Assembly: GCA_951813045.1 (NCBI GenBank)
Contig: CATOTF010000002.1
Span: 806,001 to 870,000 of the forward strand
Length of the DNA stretch: 64,000 bases
Direction of reading: 5' to 3'
Source: an uncultured Rhizobiaceae bacterium
GTDB lineage: Bacteria > Pseudomonadota > Alphaproteobacteria > Rhizobiales > Rhizobiaceae
The position numbers were made by a program, and so were the translations under genes. Each line of letters begins with the position of its first letter. Position 1 is the stretch's first letter. A model generated the notes under the pieces. That model saw only the letters and a program-made list of their open reading frames with translations, ran no database searches and was not told where the DNA came from. Shown here in pieces: positions 8,521 through 16,580 of this stretch.

Positions 8521-9162
8521 ATGTTAGAGATGTCTTCCTTTCACGACGTACGATTCCCCACTGATATCTCAATCTCTTCAAGCGGCGGGCCGGTCCGGAG
8601 TACCGAGATTGTTACATTGGGGTCCGGTCGCGAACAACGTAACCAAAGATGGTCGCAATCGAGGCGCAGGTTTGACGCTGGATTTGGTGCGAAAGATCTG
8701 GTGAGATTACAAGATATAGTCGCCTTTTATGAAGCGCGTCGGGGGCCGCTTTATGCCTTTCGCTTCAAAGATCCGCTCGACTTCAAGTCGTGTTCTCCGG
8801 TGGCCGAGACTTCTGGAGAAGATCAAACAATTGGGACCGGTGATGGGAGTCAAACAGAATTCCAATTAATCAAGTCATACGGTGAAGAGGAACCATTTGT
8901 GCGGGCTATAACGAAACCTGTTGAAGGAACCGTATCTATCTCGATAAATGGTACGGCAGCAACTCTTGGAACAGATTTTGAGCTGAACTATTTAACCGGA
9001 TTGATGACAATCTTAACACCGCCAAACAGTGGTGATCTGATTACCGCTGGGTTTGAATTTGATGTTCCGGTTCGCTTTGAGGCTGACGAACTGAATATAA
9101 ACCTCGCTGCATTCACTGCCGGTGATATCCCAAATATTCCACTGATTGAGGTTAATGTATGA
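8521..9162 (+). CDS. GTA distal tail protein (gp12, DUF2460/TIGR02217)
   Basis: Distal tail/baseplate protein at the tail tip. At 213 residues it shows the family opening FHDVRFPTDISISSSGGP, then RRFDAGFGAKD, and FYEARRGPLYAFRFKDPLDF, which is characteristic. The start may be ATG 8521 or ATG 8530; AAGGG precedes the first. The stop overlaps gp13 by four bases. Confidence 0.9.
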   Translation: MLEMSSFHDVRFPTDISISSSGGPVRSTEIVTLGSGREQRNQRWSQSRRRFDAGFGAKDLVRLQDIVAFYEARRGPLYAFRFKDPLDFKSCSPVAETSGEDQTIGTGDGSQTEFQLIKSYGEEEPFVRAITKPVEGTVSISINGTAATLGTDFELNYLTGLMTILTPPNSGDLITAGFEFDVPVRFEADELNINLAAFTAGDIPNIPLIEVNV

Positions 9163-10046
9163 GAGCATTCTCAGCAGAACTTAAGCAGCATCTTGAGCAG
9201 CCATCGACCACGGTGTGCACCTGTTGGATTTTGGTGCGTAAAGACGGTACCAAACTTGGGTTTACAGACCACGATCAAACGCTTGAAATTGAAGGTGTCA
9301 GTTGTGCCGCAACGACTGGGTTTCAACCTACACAAGCTGTTAGCGAATTGGGGTTGTCACCTGACAATCAGGAAGTTGAGGGTGTGCTTAATAGTGAAGC
9401 TATCAGCGAATCTGATTTGATCGCGGGCAAATATGATGGAGCAAGTGTAGAAATCTGGTTGGTCAATTGGCGGGCGTCCCAACAACGACACCATATGCGA
9501 AGAGCGATCCTTGGGGAAGTAAATCGTGAGGACGGAATATTCAGGGCTGAACTGCGCAGCATGACTTCGTTATTGGACCAGGTTCAGGGAAGAACCTTCT
9601 CCCGCAATTGCGATGTTCAATTGGGTAGCGAACGGTGCGGAGTAGATCTGGATTTACTAGAGTTTTCGGCAACGGGCCAGGTGAGTGAAATATTGGATCG
9701 CCGCCGGCTCAGATGTGTTGGTTTGGAAGCATATGAAGCCGGTTGGTTTGGATATGGAAAACTGCAATGGACCAGCGGTGATAATGAATCTGCCGTTGTG
9801 GAAATTGTGGGCGGAAGCGCAAGTAGGATTGATGAATTGGAGATTTGGACGGCGATGCCATTTCCCATTCACGTTGGTGATACGTTTAACCTAACTGCCG
9901 GGTGCAATAAAACATTTGAAACTTGCAAATCCAAGTTCACCAATGGCCTGAATTATCAAGGCTGCCCACATATGCCGGGGACGGATTTTGTCCTGGGATA
10001 TGCCGACAGTGGTACGATTCATGACGGTTCAGCGTTGATTAAATAG
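9159..10046 (+). CDS. GTA tail hub protein (gp13, DUF2163)
   Basis: A 295-residue baseplate hub protein. It contains the DUF2163 signature TDHDQTLEIEGV near residue 35 and, toward the C-terminus, the Cys-rich motif TAGCNKTFETCKSKF with NGLNYQGCPHMPGTD, typical of RcGTA gp13, where the cysteines hold an iron-sulfur cluster. All these cysteines are present here. It overlaps gp12 by four bases. Confidence 0.9.
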   Translation: MRAFSAELKQHLEQPSTTVCTCWILVRKDGTKLGFTDHDQTLEIEGVSCAATTGFQPTQAVSELGLSPDNQEVEGVLNSEAISESDLIAGKYDGASVEIWLVNWRASQQRHHMRRAILGEVNREDGIFRAELRSMTSLLDQVQGRTFSRNCDVQLGSERCGVDLDLLEFSATGQVSEILDRRRLRCVGLEAYEAGWFGYGKLQWTSGDNESAVVEIVGGSASRIDELEIWTAMPFPIHVGDTFNLTAGCNKTFETCKSKFTNGLNYQGCPHMPGTDFVLGYADSGTIHDGSALIK

Positions 10047-10075
10047 CCCCAGCCCGGGCTGAAGTAAGGCATAAA

Positions 10076-10543
10076 ATGAAACGAGAAGAAAATGCCATGT
10101 TGGTCGTGCAATCGGCCCGCAAATGGCTGGGTACGCCCTATCTACACCAAGCTTCCTTGATCGGCGTGGGTTGTGATTGCCTAGGTTTAATTCGCGGTGT
10201 TTGGCGAGAGGTGGAAGGACAAGAGCCTGAATCAGCACCACCCTATTCCTCCGTGTGGGCAGAAGTTGGTAAAAACGAAAGCTTGCTTAATGCGGGATAT
10301 AATCATTTTCAGAATATTGAGCGGGCGGATTTAGCACCCGGTGACGTGCTTATTTTCCGATTGCGTGCCTCTGCACTGGCTAAACATGCAGGAATTTTAA
10401 CCCGCTCTGACAGGTTTATTCACGCCTATGATGGGGCCAGCGTTGTGGAATCATCCCTGGATAAATTCTGGCGCACAAGAATCGCAGGTATATTTCGGTT
10501 TCCTTGCGTCTTGCAAAATTCTTACTCAGGAGAGCAAGACTAA
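10076..10543 (+). CDS. GTA cell-wall peptidase (gp14, NlpC/P60 family)
   Basis: Cysteine peptidase carried at the tail tip, thought to open peptidoglycan during DNA delivery. The 155-residue protein has the catalytic Cys in GVGCDCLGLIRGVWRE, the His in LAKHAGIL and a following polar residue, in the order expected for NlpC/P60. TAAGG lies 5 bases before ATG 10076. Its last base overlaps the gp15 start codon (TAATG). Confidence 0.9.
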   Translation: MKREENAMLVVQSARKWLGTPYLHQASLIGVGCDCLGLIRGVWREVEGQEPESAPPYSSVWAEVGKNESLLNAGYNHFQNIERADLAPGDVLIFRLRASALAKHAGILTRSDRFIHAYDGASVVESSLDKFWRTRIAGIFRFPCVLQNSYSGEQD

Positions 10544-12855
10544 TGGCGACCGTAGTTCTTCAGGCGGTTGGTTCCGCCGTTGGCAGTTTTGTTGGAGGTC
10601 CGATTGGTGCTGTAGTCGGGCGAACACTTGGCGCGATTGGTGGCTCCTACCTAGACAACCAGGTACTTGGTCCGGGAGACCAATCGACGACCGGACCGCG
10701 CCTGGAAAACACCCAGCTTCTCTCCTCGCGCGAGGGATCTGTAATTCCTAAGGTTTTTGGACGGACAAGAGTTTCCGGCGAAGTTATCTGGGCAACTAAT
10801 TTTCGTGAGGTTCAGCAGGTAGAAGCCCAATCGCAAGGGGGCAAGGGTGGTGCACCAAAATCGACCGTGCGAACTTATTCCTATTTTGGGAGTTTTGCGG
10901 TTGGGTTATGTGAAGGCGAAATCGCAACAACCGGGCGTATCTGGGCTGATGGTAAACTTCTTGATCAAACGGAATTTACAATACGGACTCACACCGGCTC
11001 CGCTGAACAACAACCTGATAGTTTAATTGAGGCAAAGCAGGGAGCAGGTAATGCTCCAGCTTATCGGGGGCTTGCCTATATTGTTTTTGAAGAATTACCG
11101 CTAGATGAATTCGGTAACCGTATTCCTCAAATCTCAGTAGAAATCGTTAGGCCGATTGGCGCCCTGGAAAATTACGTTCACGGGGTGAATGTGATTCCAG
11201 GGGCGACGGAATTCGGGTATGATACCCAGCCGGTTATTGAAAAAACAAACGGGCTTGAGACCGCTCGATTAAACGTCCATCAAACCATAGCTGAAACAGA
11301 CTTTATTGCTTCGCTTGATGAACTGAAGGCAACCTGCCCGAATTTAAAGCAAATTGCTCTGGTTGTAGCTTGGTTTGGGGAAGATTTACGAGTTGGTGAA
11401 TGCACTGTTGCGCCCAGAGTAGAAGTTCCTAACAGGGTTTTGATTGCAGGTGAAGAATGGAGCGTTGCAGGACTGAACAGGCAATCAGCGCGGTTGGTCA
11501 CTTACCGCGAGGGAAGTCCTGCGTATGGTGGAACAGCATCGGATAGCTCAGTGTTACGCGCAATAGCGGCAATCAAATCAGCAGGATTGAAGGTTTGCCT
11601 CAATCCGTTCCTTTTGATGGATGTCGAGCAAGGCAATCAACTACCTGATCCTTATGGGGAGGATCAACAAGGCGCATATCCATGGCGTGGCAGGCTTACG
11701 TGTTATCCGGCTCAAGGTCAGCCGATGACGGTTGATAAAACCAGTTTAGCCGTGGATCAGATTGCTTCTTTTGTTGGAATGGTTTCCACGGCAGATATCG
11801 CAACCGGCGTAAACCTGACTGAATGGTCGTATCGGCGGATGATTCTCCATTACGCAAACCTCGCAACTGCGGCGGGTGGCGTAGATATGTTCCTCATTGG
11901 CTCAGAAATGGTTGGCCTCACCAGACTTCGGGATACCGATGATAATTTCCCTTTTGTAGATGCATTATTGGAGTTGGCTACCGATGTAAGAGGAATATTG
12001 GGAACTGACTGCATAATTACCTATGGAGCAGATTGGACAGAGTATTTTGGTTATCACCCACAGGACGGTTCGCAGGACGTGTATTTTAACCTGGATCAAC
12101 TCTGGTCCAGTAGCGCCATTTCGGCGGTTGGTATCGATAATTACATGCCACTTAGTGACTGGCGGCAGGACTATCGCGCAGATGACAAGGGGCGAAATAG
12201 CTCAGACATAGAAATGCTCGCTGAGCAAGTTGCTGGGGGAGAGGGGTTTGATTGGTATTACCAATCAAACGCTGATCGCGAGCAGGGGATACGGACCCCC
12301 ATTACCGATGGACAGGGAAGTCCTTGGGTATATCGCTATAAAGATCTGATAGGTTGGTGGGGAAATGAACATTTTGATCGCCGGGCGGGACTAGAGTTAT
12401 CGCTATCATCGGACTGGACCCCTGAAAGTAAGCCAATCATTTTTACTGAATTTGGTTGTGCATCGGTCCATAATGGTACCAATCAGCCCAACGTATTCAT
12501 TGACCGTAAGAGCTCTCAAAGCGCTCTCCCCTATTTTTCTAATGGTGGGCGAGATGATAAGAATCTCAATGCATATATTGATACCCATCAAGCTCATTGG
12601 GACGAAAGCCATCCACGATTTCAACAGCAAAATAATCCTGTTTCAACTGCATATAATGGTCGAATGGTGGACTTTGATAAGAGTCAACTTTGGGCGTGGG
12701 ACGCCAGGCCATATCCGTATTTCCCAGGGTTGGAAGACGTGTGGACCGATGGAGAAAATTGGAAGACAGGCCACTGGCTCAACGGCCGTCTTGGCGTAGC
12801 AAGGGTTGGTGACTGGACTTGTCCCGTATTAATTCCGCATCCTGTTCTCGTTTAA
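10543..12855 (+). CDS. GTA host-contact protein gp15, N-terminal part (interrupted by IS copy 1)
   Basis: First part of the very large GTA tail-tip protein (megatron). ATG 10543 has AGGAG upstream and abuts gp14. Native coding sequence runs to GAC 12811-12813, giving 757 residues. The first segment is Gly/Val-rich and membrane-like (SAVGSFVGGPIGAVVG), and residues about 410-750 look like the GTA TIM-barrel domain, with strings such as DMFLIGSEMVGLTRLRD and PIIFTEFGC. After 12813 the frame enters the IS and adds 14 foreign residues before a stop. The protein as encoded lacks its C-terminal region, so normal gp15 function is unlikely. Confidence 0.88.
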   Translation: MATVVLQAVGSAVGSFVGGPIGAVVGRTLGAIGGSYLDNQVLGPGDQSTTGPRLENTQLLSSREGSVIPKVFGRTRVSGEVIWATNFREVQQVEAQSQGGKGGAPKSTVRTYSYFGSFAVGLCEGEIATTGRIWADGKLLDQTEFTIRTHTGSAEQQPDSLIEAKQGAGNAPAYRGLAYIVFEELPLDEFGNRIPQISVEIVRPIGALENYVHGVNVIPGATEFGYDTQPVIEKTNGLETARLNVHQTIAETDFIASLDELKATCPNLKQIALVVAWFGEDLRVGECTVAPRVEVPNRVLIAGEEWSVAGLNRQSARLVTYREGSPAYGGTASDSSVLRAIAAIKSAGLKVCLNPFLLMDVEQGNQLPDPYGEDQQGAYPWRGRLTCYPAQGQPMTVDKTSLAVDQIASFVGMVSTADIATGVNLTEWSYRRMILHYANLATAAGGVDMFLIGSEMVGLTRLRDTDDNFPFVDALLELATDVRGILGTDCIITYGADWTEYFGYHPQDGSQDVYFNLDQLWSSSAISAVGIDNYMPLSDWRQDYRADDKGRNSSDIEMLAEQVAGGEGFDWYYQSNADREQGIRTPITDGQGSPWVYRYKDLIGWWGNEHFDRRAGLELSLSSDWTPESKPIIFTEFGCASVHNGTNQPNVFIDRKSSQSALPYFSNGGRDDKNLNAYIDTHQAHWDESHPRFQQQNNPVSTAYNGRMVDFDKSQLWAWDARPYPYFPGLEDVWTDGENWKTGHWLNGRLGVARVGDWTCPVLIPHPVLV

Positions 12856-13709
12856 CTCGTTTTTCGTTCAAATTTGATGGGCGACATTCCTCCTATTGCT
12901 GAGTGTCTTCTGCGGCTGTTGTAAAAGCCGTTGATGTATTGGAACAGGGCGTCGGTTGCTTGCTGTCGTGTTTGCCATGTGCCGCGCCAGATGAGTTCGG
13001 CTTTGAGTGTTTTGAAGAACGTCTCGACCACGGCGTTGTCCCAGCAATTGCCTTTTCGGCTCATGGACACTTTAAACTTCAGTTCACGCATTCGTTTTTG
13101 ATAATCATGAGAGCAGTATTGACTGCCACGGTCCGTATGATGAATGCAGCCCGGCGGTGGGTTTCGAAGGGCCAAAGCCCGGTTGAGAGCCTGCAATGCC
13201 AAGTCTTTCTTCAACCGGTTGCTGACAGCCCAACCCACCACACGGCGTGAATGTAGATCGATCATCACTGCCAGATACAGCCAGCCCTCACGGGTCCAGA
13301 TGTAGCTGATGTCACCTGCCCATTTCTGGTTGGGTTTATCCGCTTGGAAGTTCCGCCCCAGCAAGTTAGGCGCAATGTTGAAGCGGTGATTGCTATCGGT
13401 CGTAGCTTTGTATTTGCGTGTTCTGACCACTCGAATGCCGTTGTCGCGCATCAGGCGGCCAACACGGCGGTGACCAATAGCAAGGCCGGCTTCCTTCAAC
13501 TCCTGCGTCATTCTCGGGCGACCATAACTGCCAAGGCTCAAGTGATGCTGTTCACGGATGTGCGCCAGAACCACCATGTCATCGCGCTGCCGTTGACTAA
13601 CAGGGCGGTTGTGCCAGGCACGATAACCACGCGATGTAACATTCAGAATATGGCAAAGCCGATCCACCGGAACGTGTTTCCTGTGTTCTTCGACAAACGC
13701 AAATCTCAC
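12852..13709 (-). CDS. IS3-family transposase OrfB (copy 1)
   Basis: Catalytic half of the transposase, 285 residues, with an rve-type DDE core: Asp in WAGDISYIW, Asp in HHTDRGSQY and Glu in NAVVETFFKTLKAEL. An HTH_21-like segment with YRAWHNRP precedes the core. The GTG start overlaps the orfA stop (GTGA). OrfB is in the -1 frame relative to orfA, and that frame stays open back into orfA past an ATTAAAG stretch, so an OrfAB fusion by -1 frameshifting is likely, as usual in IS3 elements. Confidence 0.95.
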   Translation of the reverse strand: MRFAFVEEHRKHVPVDRLCHILNVTSRGYRAWHNRPVSQRQRDDMVVLAHIREQHHLSLGSYGRPRMTQELKEAGLAIGHRRVGRLMRDNGIRVVRTRKYKATTDSNHRFNIAPNLLGRNFQADKPNQKWAGDISYIWTREGWLYLAVMIDLHSRRVVGWAVSNRLKKDLALQALNRALALRNPPPGCIHHTDRGSQYCSHDYQKRMRELKFKVSMSRKGNCWDNAVVETFFKTLKAELIWRGTWQTRQQATDALFQYINGFYNSRRRHSAIGGMSPIKFERKTS

Positions 13710-13981
13710 TTGCTTTGACCCGCGAAGAACACTGTTGCCTTCTTTAATATCTCCCTCTCCTCCGTGAGGAGACGAACCTCTCTGCGAAGCCGCTCATTCT
13801 CTTTGGCCAGATCAATATCAACCGATGGTGGAAGGTCATCAGGCCGGGATTGTTGTATCCATTTCGATAACGTCGAAAAGCCGACCCCCAAATCTGATGC
13901 CACTTGTTTCCGGGTAAGTCCGCTGGTCAGCGCAATACGCACCGCTTCACGCTTGAATTCGTCTGTGTGGCCTCGTGCCAT
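13706..13981 (-). CDS. IS3-family transposase OrfA (copy 1)
   Basis: A 91-residue DNA-binding half of the transposase. It has an HTH (about residues 10-45, with TRKQVASDLGVGFSTLSKW) and a C-terminal leucine-zipper-like coiled coil (ENERLRREVRLLTEEREIL). It overlaps orfB and is probably also made as the N-terminus of an OrfAB frameshift product. Confidence 0.95.
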   Translation of the reverse strand: MARGHTDEFKREAVRIALTSGLTRKQVASDLGVGFSTLSKWIQQSRPDDLPPSVDIDLAKENERLRREVRLLTEEREILKKATVFFAGQSK

Positions 13982-14032
13982 AATAGTTCTCCTTGATGGG
14001 ATTAATCCAATTCAAGGACACGGAACTAAACC

Positions 14033-15658
14033 GTGACAAGTCCAGACCTAATTGGTGAAATATTGTGCTCGGCAGGAGTTGATCAGTTTGATGTTAGTCA
14101 AGTTTCCGGAGTCTTGGACGGTTATATTATCGCTGATCTTTCCTCTGGGAGGCAGTCAATCGAAGCATTGCTCAACATTTTTCAGATTGATGTATTTGAA
14201 GATGCTGGGACAATAATATTCAGGTCACCTGGTGTGGATCCAGTGAAGTCGCTTTCGAGGGACGATTTGGATCATTCTTTGGCTGAACCTGTAATCGCCA
14301 TTTCTCAAGAGCAGGAATCTGATGTCCCGGTTTCAGTTCACATTCGTCATTTAGATCCAGAAATTCAGTTTCAGGAAACAGAAACGGAAGCCGCGCGGGT
14401 GGACCGTTCCGGTATACGTAAACAAATCATTTCATTACCCGCAGTCAGTGATCGTGGGCGAATAGAAGGCCTTGCAGAAGATTGGATCCGCAATCGATGG
14501 TCTCAACGGGAAACCATTTCGCTTGGTCTCTCACGGCAAAATGCAGCGCTTAACGTTGGGGATTTAATTTCACTCGAGGAGGATTCCACCTCAAAGCTAT
14601 GGAAAATATCGAGGGTGGACATTGCAAGCGGTATATCGGTCCTTGCCAATTCTTACGAACAAGGTGAGCTGCGTTCGTCATTGTCTGATATTTCACCTCA
14701 ACGTTTCCAAAGCCCGATTAATTCCGGCTCGCCACAAATTACATTTTTGGACCTACCGTTGTTAAATGTTGGTGGCTTCCCGGGGGGCAATACCGTTGCA
14801 GCAGTTACGACTCCCTGGCCGGGCGAAATGGCGCTTTATTCGTCTGCCTCCGATACCGGATACACTTATCGTCAAAGTTTGGAAAACGCTGCGTTCGTGG
14901 GTGAATTGCTGGAAGAGTTACCGGGCAGCTCAATTACAAGTCGATGGAGTAGCGAACACAATCCGAAAATTACATTGCTAAATGGTATTCTTTCCTCCGT
15001 AGAAGAAATCCACGTATTAAACGGCGCCAACGGGTTAGCTCTTCAAAAACCTAATGGGCGCTGGGAAATTTTACAGTTTGCTGAAGCCCAATTAACTGGG
15101 AACCAAACCTGGTCTCTACAAAATTTGCTTCGTGGTCAGGCTGGCACAGAGGCCGAAGCTGCTACAAATTCTATCGCTGGTTCCAGAGTTGTGATTTTAA
15201 ACAGCGCTGTAAGCCCATTGAATCATACGACGTCGGAACGAGGTCTGTTGTTGAACTGGCTCGCGGGACCGGCAGGCAAAACGTTGGGCGGCCCTGCATT
15301 TGCAGTGGAACCTTTTGCTCCAGGGTATCGGTCGCTTGAGCCACTTTCACCTGTTCATTTGGACGTGAATTTGGGAGAGAATCAATCAATCGCGGCCAAT
15401 TGGATCCGCCGTGATCGTTCAGATGCCGATGACTGGCGGGTTCACGAAATTCAGATGAGCGAGGATAGCGAAATCTATGCCGTAAAAATATTGCATGAAA
15501 ATGAATTGGTGTACGCGTCACAAACCACACAACCATCAATAACGATCCCTTCAACTTCACTAACCGATCTCACAGGGGAAGCGGTGAAATTTAGTGTCGC
15601 GCAAGTGAGTGCGGCAGTTGGAGAAGGGCTGGCAGCAACTCAACTATTACAACTTTAG
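14033..15658 (+). CDS. GTA host-contact protein gp15, C-terminal part (interrupted by IS copy 1)
   Basis: Second part of gp15. Native sequence resumes after the target duplication at 14048 (CTA ATT GGT) in the same frame as the first part; joining GAC 12813 to 14048 gives one uninterrupted frame of 1,293 residues, close to the normal gp15 length. The open frame as it stands begins at a GTG (14033) inside the IS terminal repeat. The region resembles the phage tail_3-like and C-terminal rcc01698-type domains of GTA gp15 (LAEDWIRNRWSQRETISLGL, LQNLLRGQAGTEAEA). I see no other damage, which suggests that the insertion is recent. Confidence 0.88.
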   Translation: MTSPDLIGEILCSAGVDQFDVSQVSGVLDGYIIADLSSGRQSIEALLNIFQIDVFEDAGTIIFRSPGVDPVKSLSRDDLDHSLAEPVIAISQEQESDVPVSVHIRHLDPEIQFQETETEAARVDRSGIRKQIISLPAVSDRGRIEGLAEDWIRNRWSQRETISLGLSRQNAALNVGDLISLEEDSTSKLWKISRVDIASGISVLANSYEQGELRSSLSDISPQRFQSPINSGSPQITFLDLPLLNVGGFPGGNTVAAVTTPWPGEMALYSSASDTGYTYRQSLENAAFVGELLEELPGSSITSRWSSEHNPKITLLNGILSSVEEIHVLNGANGLALQKPNGRWEILQFAEAQLTGNQTWSLQNLLRGQAGTEAEAATNSIAGSRVVILNSAVSPLNHTTSERGLLLNWLAGPAGKTLGGPAFAVEPFAPGYRSLEPLSPVHLDVNLGENQSIAANWIRRDRSDADDWRVHEIQMSEDSEIYAVKILHENELVYASQTTQPSITIPSTSLTDLTGEAVKFSVAQVSAAVGEGLAATQLLQL

Positions 15659-15676
15659 CAGAAGGAACTGACTAAT

Positions 15677-15883
15677 ATGCCTGATTACAAACCTTGGTAT
15701 ACTTCTAAAACGATATGGGGATCTATTGTTGCGATTGCTGCAGTTGTTGCTTCCTTTTTGGGAGTCTGTATCAGCGAGCAATCTCAAGCGGAAATCGTGG
15801 AAGTAACATTACAGATTGTCGGTGTGGCCGGTTCACTTTTTGCGGTTCTTGGTCGGCTGAACGCCACTAGCGTGATTGAATGA
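15677..15883 (+). CDS. Holin-like small membrane protein
   Basis: A 68-residue protein with two hydrophobic segments (about residues 14-30 and 42-58) separated by a short polar turn and ending in GRLNATSVIE. This pattern (KPWY.SKTIWG at the start, GR..ATS.I at the end) is one I recall from small holin-like proteins in alphaproteobacterial prophages. AGAAGGAAC lies 8 bases before ATG. It starts 18 bases after gp15 and its stop overlaps the next gene (ATGA). Pore formation is inferred, not shown. Confidence 0.65.
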   Translation: MPDYKPWYTSKTIWGSIVAIAAVVASFLGVCISEQSQAEIVEVTLQIVGVAGSLFAVLGRLNATSVIE

Positions 15884-16113
15884 GCTCATCCTGGTGGGGA
15901 GTACTGTATCTACTTCGGGTCGGACTTGCAGCGTTACAGCGCTGGCATGATCTAGCTTTGGAGTCCAAAGTTTTGAAGCGTGCTCAACGGCAAATAATGC
16001 AAAGAGAGAAGGCGAAAATTGAGAAAGTACAAGATATTCGTCGCCAGTATCGCGGTAATCCTCACCATCAACCTGACGTCCTGCGCCACGATGACGGGCA
16101 CAAACGCGACTGA
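15880..16113 (+). CDS. i-spanin (Rz)-like protein overlapping an o-spanin gene
   Basis: A 77-residue protein with a weak N-terminal hydrophobic anchor (residues 5-19, WWGVLYLLRVGLAAL) followed by a highly charged helical segment (residues 28-55) like the coiled coil of inner-membrane spanins. Its start overlaps the holin-like gene (ATGA), and the o-spanin-like lipoprotein gene begins inside it in the +1 frame. Taken alone the sequence is not diagnostic; the overlap architecture makes the assignment plausible. It could instead be a non-coding carrier frame for the lipoprotein. Confidence 0.5.
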   Translation: MSSSWWGVLYLLRVGLAALQRWHDLALESKVLKRAQRQIMQREKAKIEKVQDIRRQYRGNPHHQPDVLRHDDGHKRD

Positions 16114-16222
16114 TGTGTCCTGCAGGGCGTTTATTCCCATAAAATGGTCCAGCAAAGATACAGATCTGACAATTCAACAGGTAAAAGAACACAATGCGGT
16201 CTGGAAAGCGCTTTGCCCTTAA
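16019..16222 (+). CDS. o-spanin (Rz1)-like lipoprotein
   Basis: A 67-residue lipoprotein with a basic start, a hydrophobic core and a lipobox LTSC at about residues 19-22, so the mature protein should be a small outer-membrane lipoprotein. The C-terminal half CRAFIPIKWSSKDTD, then QVKEHNAVWKALCP, fits the pattern of lysis lipoproteins I recall from alphaproteobacterial phages. It starts at TTG 16019 with AGAAGG six bases upstream and overlaps the i-spanin-like gene in another frame, the Rz/Rz1 arrangement. Confidence 0.65.
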   Translation: MRKYKIFVASIAVILTINLTSCATMTGTNATDVSCRAFIPIKWSSKDTDLTIQQVKEHNAVWKALCP

Positions 16223-16315
16223 TCAGTCGTAGACTTTCCTACGTGATATCGTTCATGTTTCATTCAGGCACAATTATTTAACGTCACGCTAAAGAAAGCT
16301 GGTTTGAGTGTTGAA

Positions 16316-16534
16316 ATGAGATGGATCTCGACAATTTTTTTGGTATTGGGGCTGGCATTACTCGCCTCGAGCGCAACCGCTGCCTCCTGTCAGACGCGTG
16401 CTGCGAGTTTGGCAGCATCTCAAAATGGGAGTGTTTTGAGCGTGGTTGCAATGGGAAATAAATGTAAGATCAAAATATTAATTCGCCCTAAAAATGGGCC
16501 ACCAAAACAAAAAACCTTTGTGGTTTCCAAATAG
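16316..16534 (+). CDS. Small secreted protein upstream of feuPQ (FeuN-like by position)
   Basis: A 72-residue protein with a clear signal peptide (hydrophobic residues 4-20, cleavage after ATA) and a short mature part containing two Cys. It ends 46 bases before the response regulator gene. In Sinorhizobium meliloti a small periplasmic protein, FeuN, encoded just upstream of feuP, restrains the FeuQ kinase; position, size and export fit, but I cannot confirm sequence similarity. ATG 16316 is preferred over TTG 16304. It could be an unrelated exported peptide. Confidence 0.6.
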   Translation: MRWISTIFLVLGLALLASSATAASCQTRAASLAASQNGSVLSVVAMGNKCKIKILIRPKNGPPKQKTFVVSK

Positions 16535-16580
16535 AACAGCTTCTTGATTGATAAATTGGCAGTTGGGACGTTGATATAAT

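Larger units (their letters stand above)
12814..14044 (-). mobile_element. IS3-family insertion sequence, copy 1 (1,231 bp)
   Basis: The element begins TG and ends CA, with imperfect terminal inverted repeats matching at 23 of 29 positions, the outer 10 perfectly (TGGACTTGTC). The bases GAC at 12811-12813 and 14045-14047 form a 3-bp target duplication. It carries orfA and orfB on the minus strand, antisense to the GTA genes. A second copy at 56651-57881 has the same length; the only difference I find is T at 14027 against C at 57864. Confidence 0.95.

Noticed and set aside
12903-14036. Open frames on the plus strand across the IS (115, 124 and 90 residues), repeated in copy 2
   Set aside because: They are antisense to orfA and orfB and recur only because the IS sequence is the same.
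1-16222. The phage-like cluster as an ordinary prophage
   Set aside because: Gene order and sequence match Rhodobacter-type GTA genes, including the short tape measure and gp12-gp15 set. No integrase, repressor or attachment site is visible in the window, although the region before base 1 is unseen.
16278-16292. A CtrA-like site TTAA-N7-CTAA before the small secreted protein gene
   Set aside because: Only one half-site is perfect, and TTAA-like words are frequent in this A/T-rich stretch.
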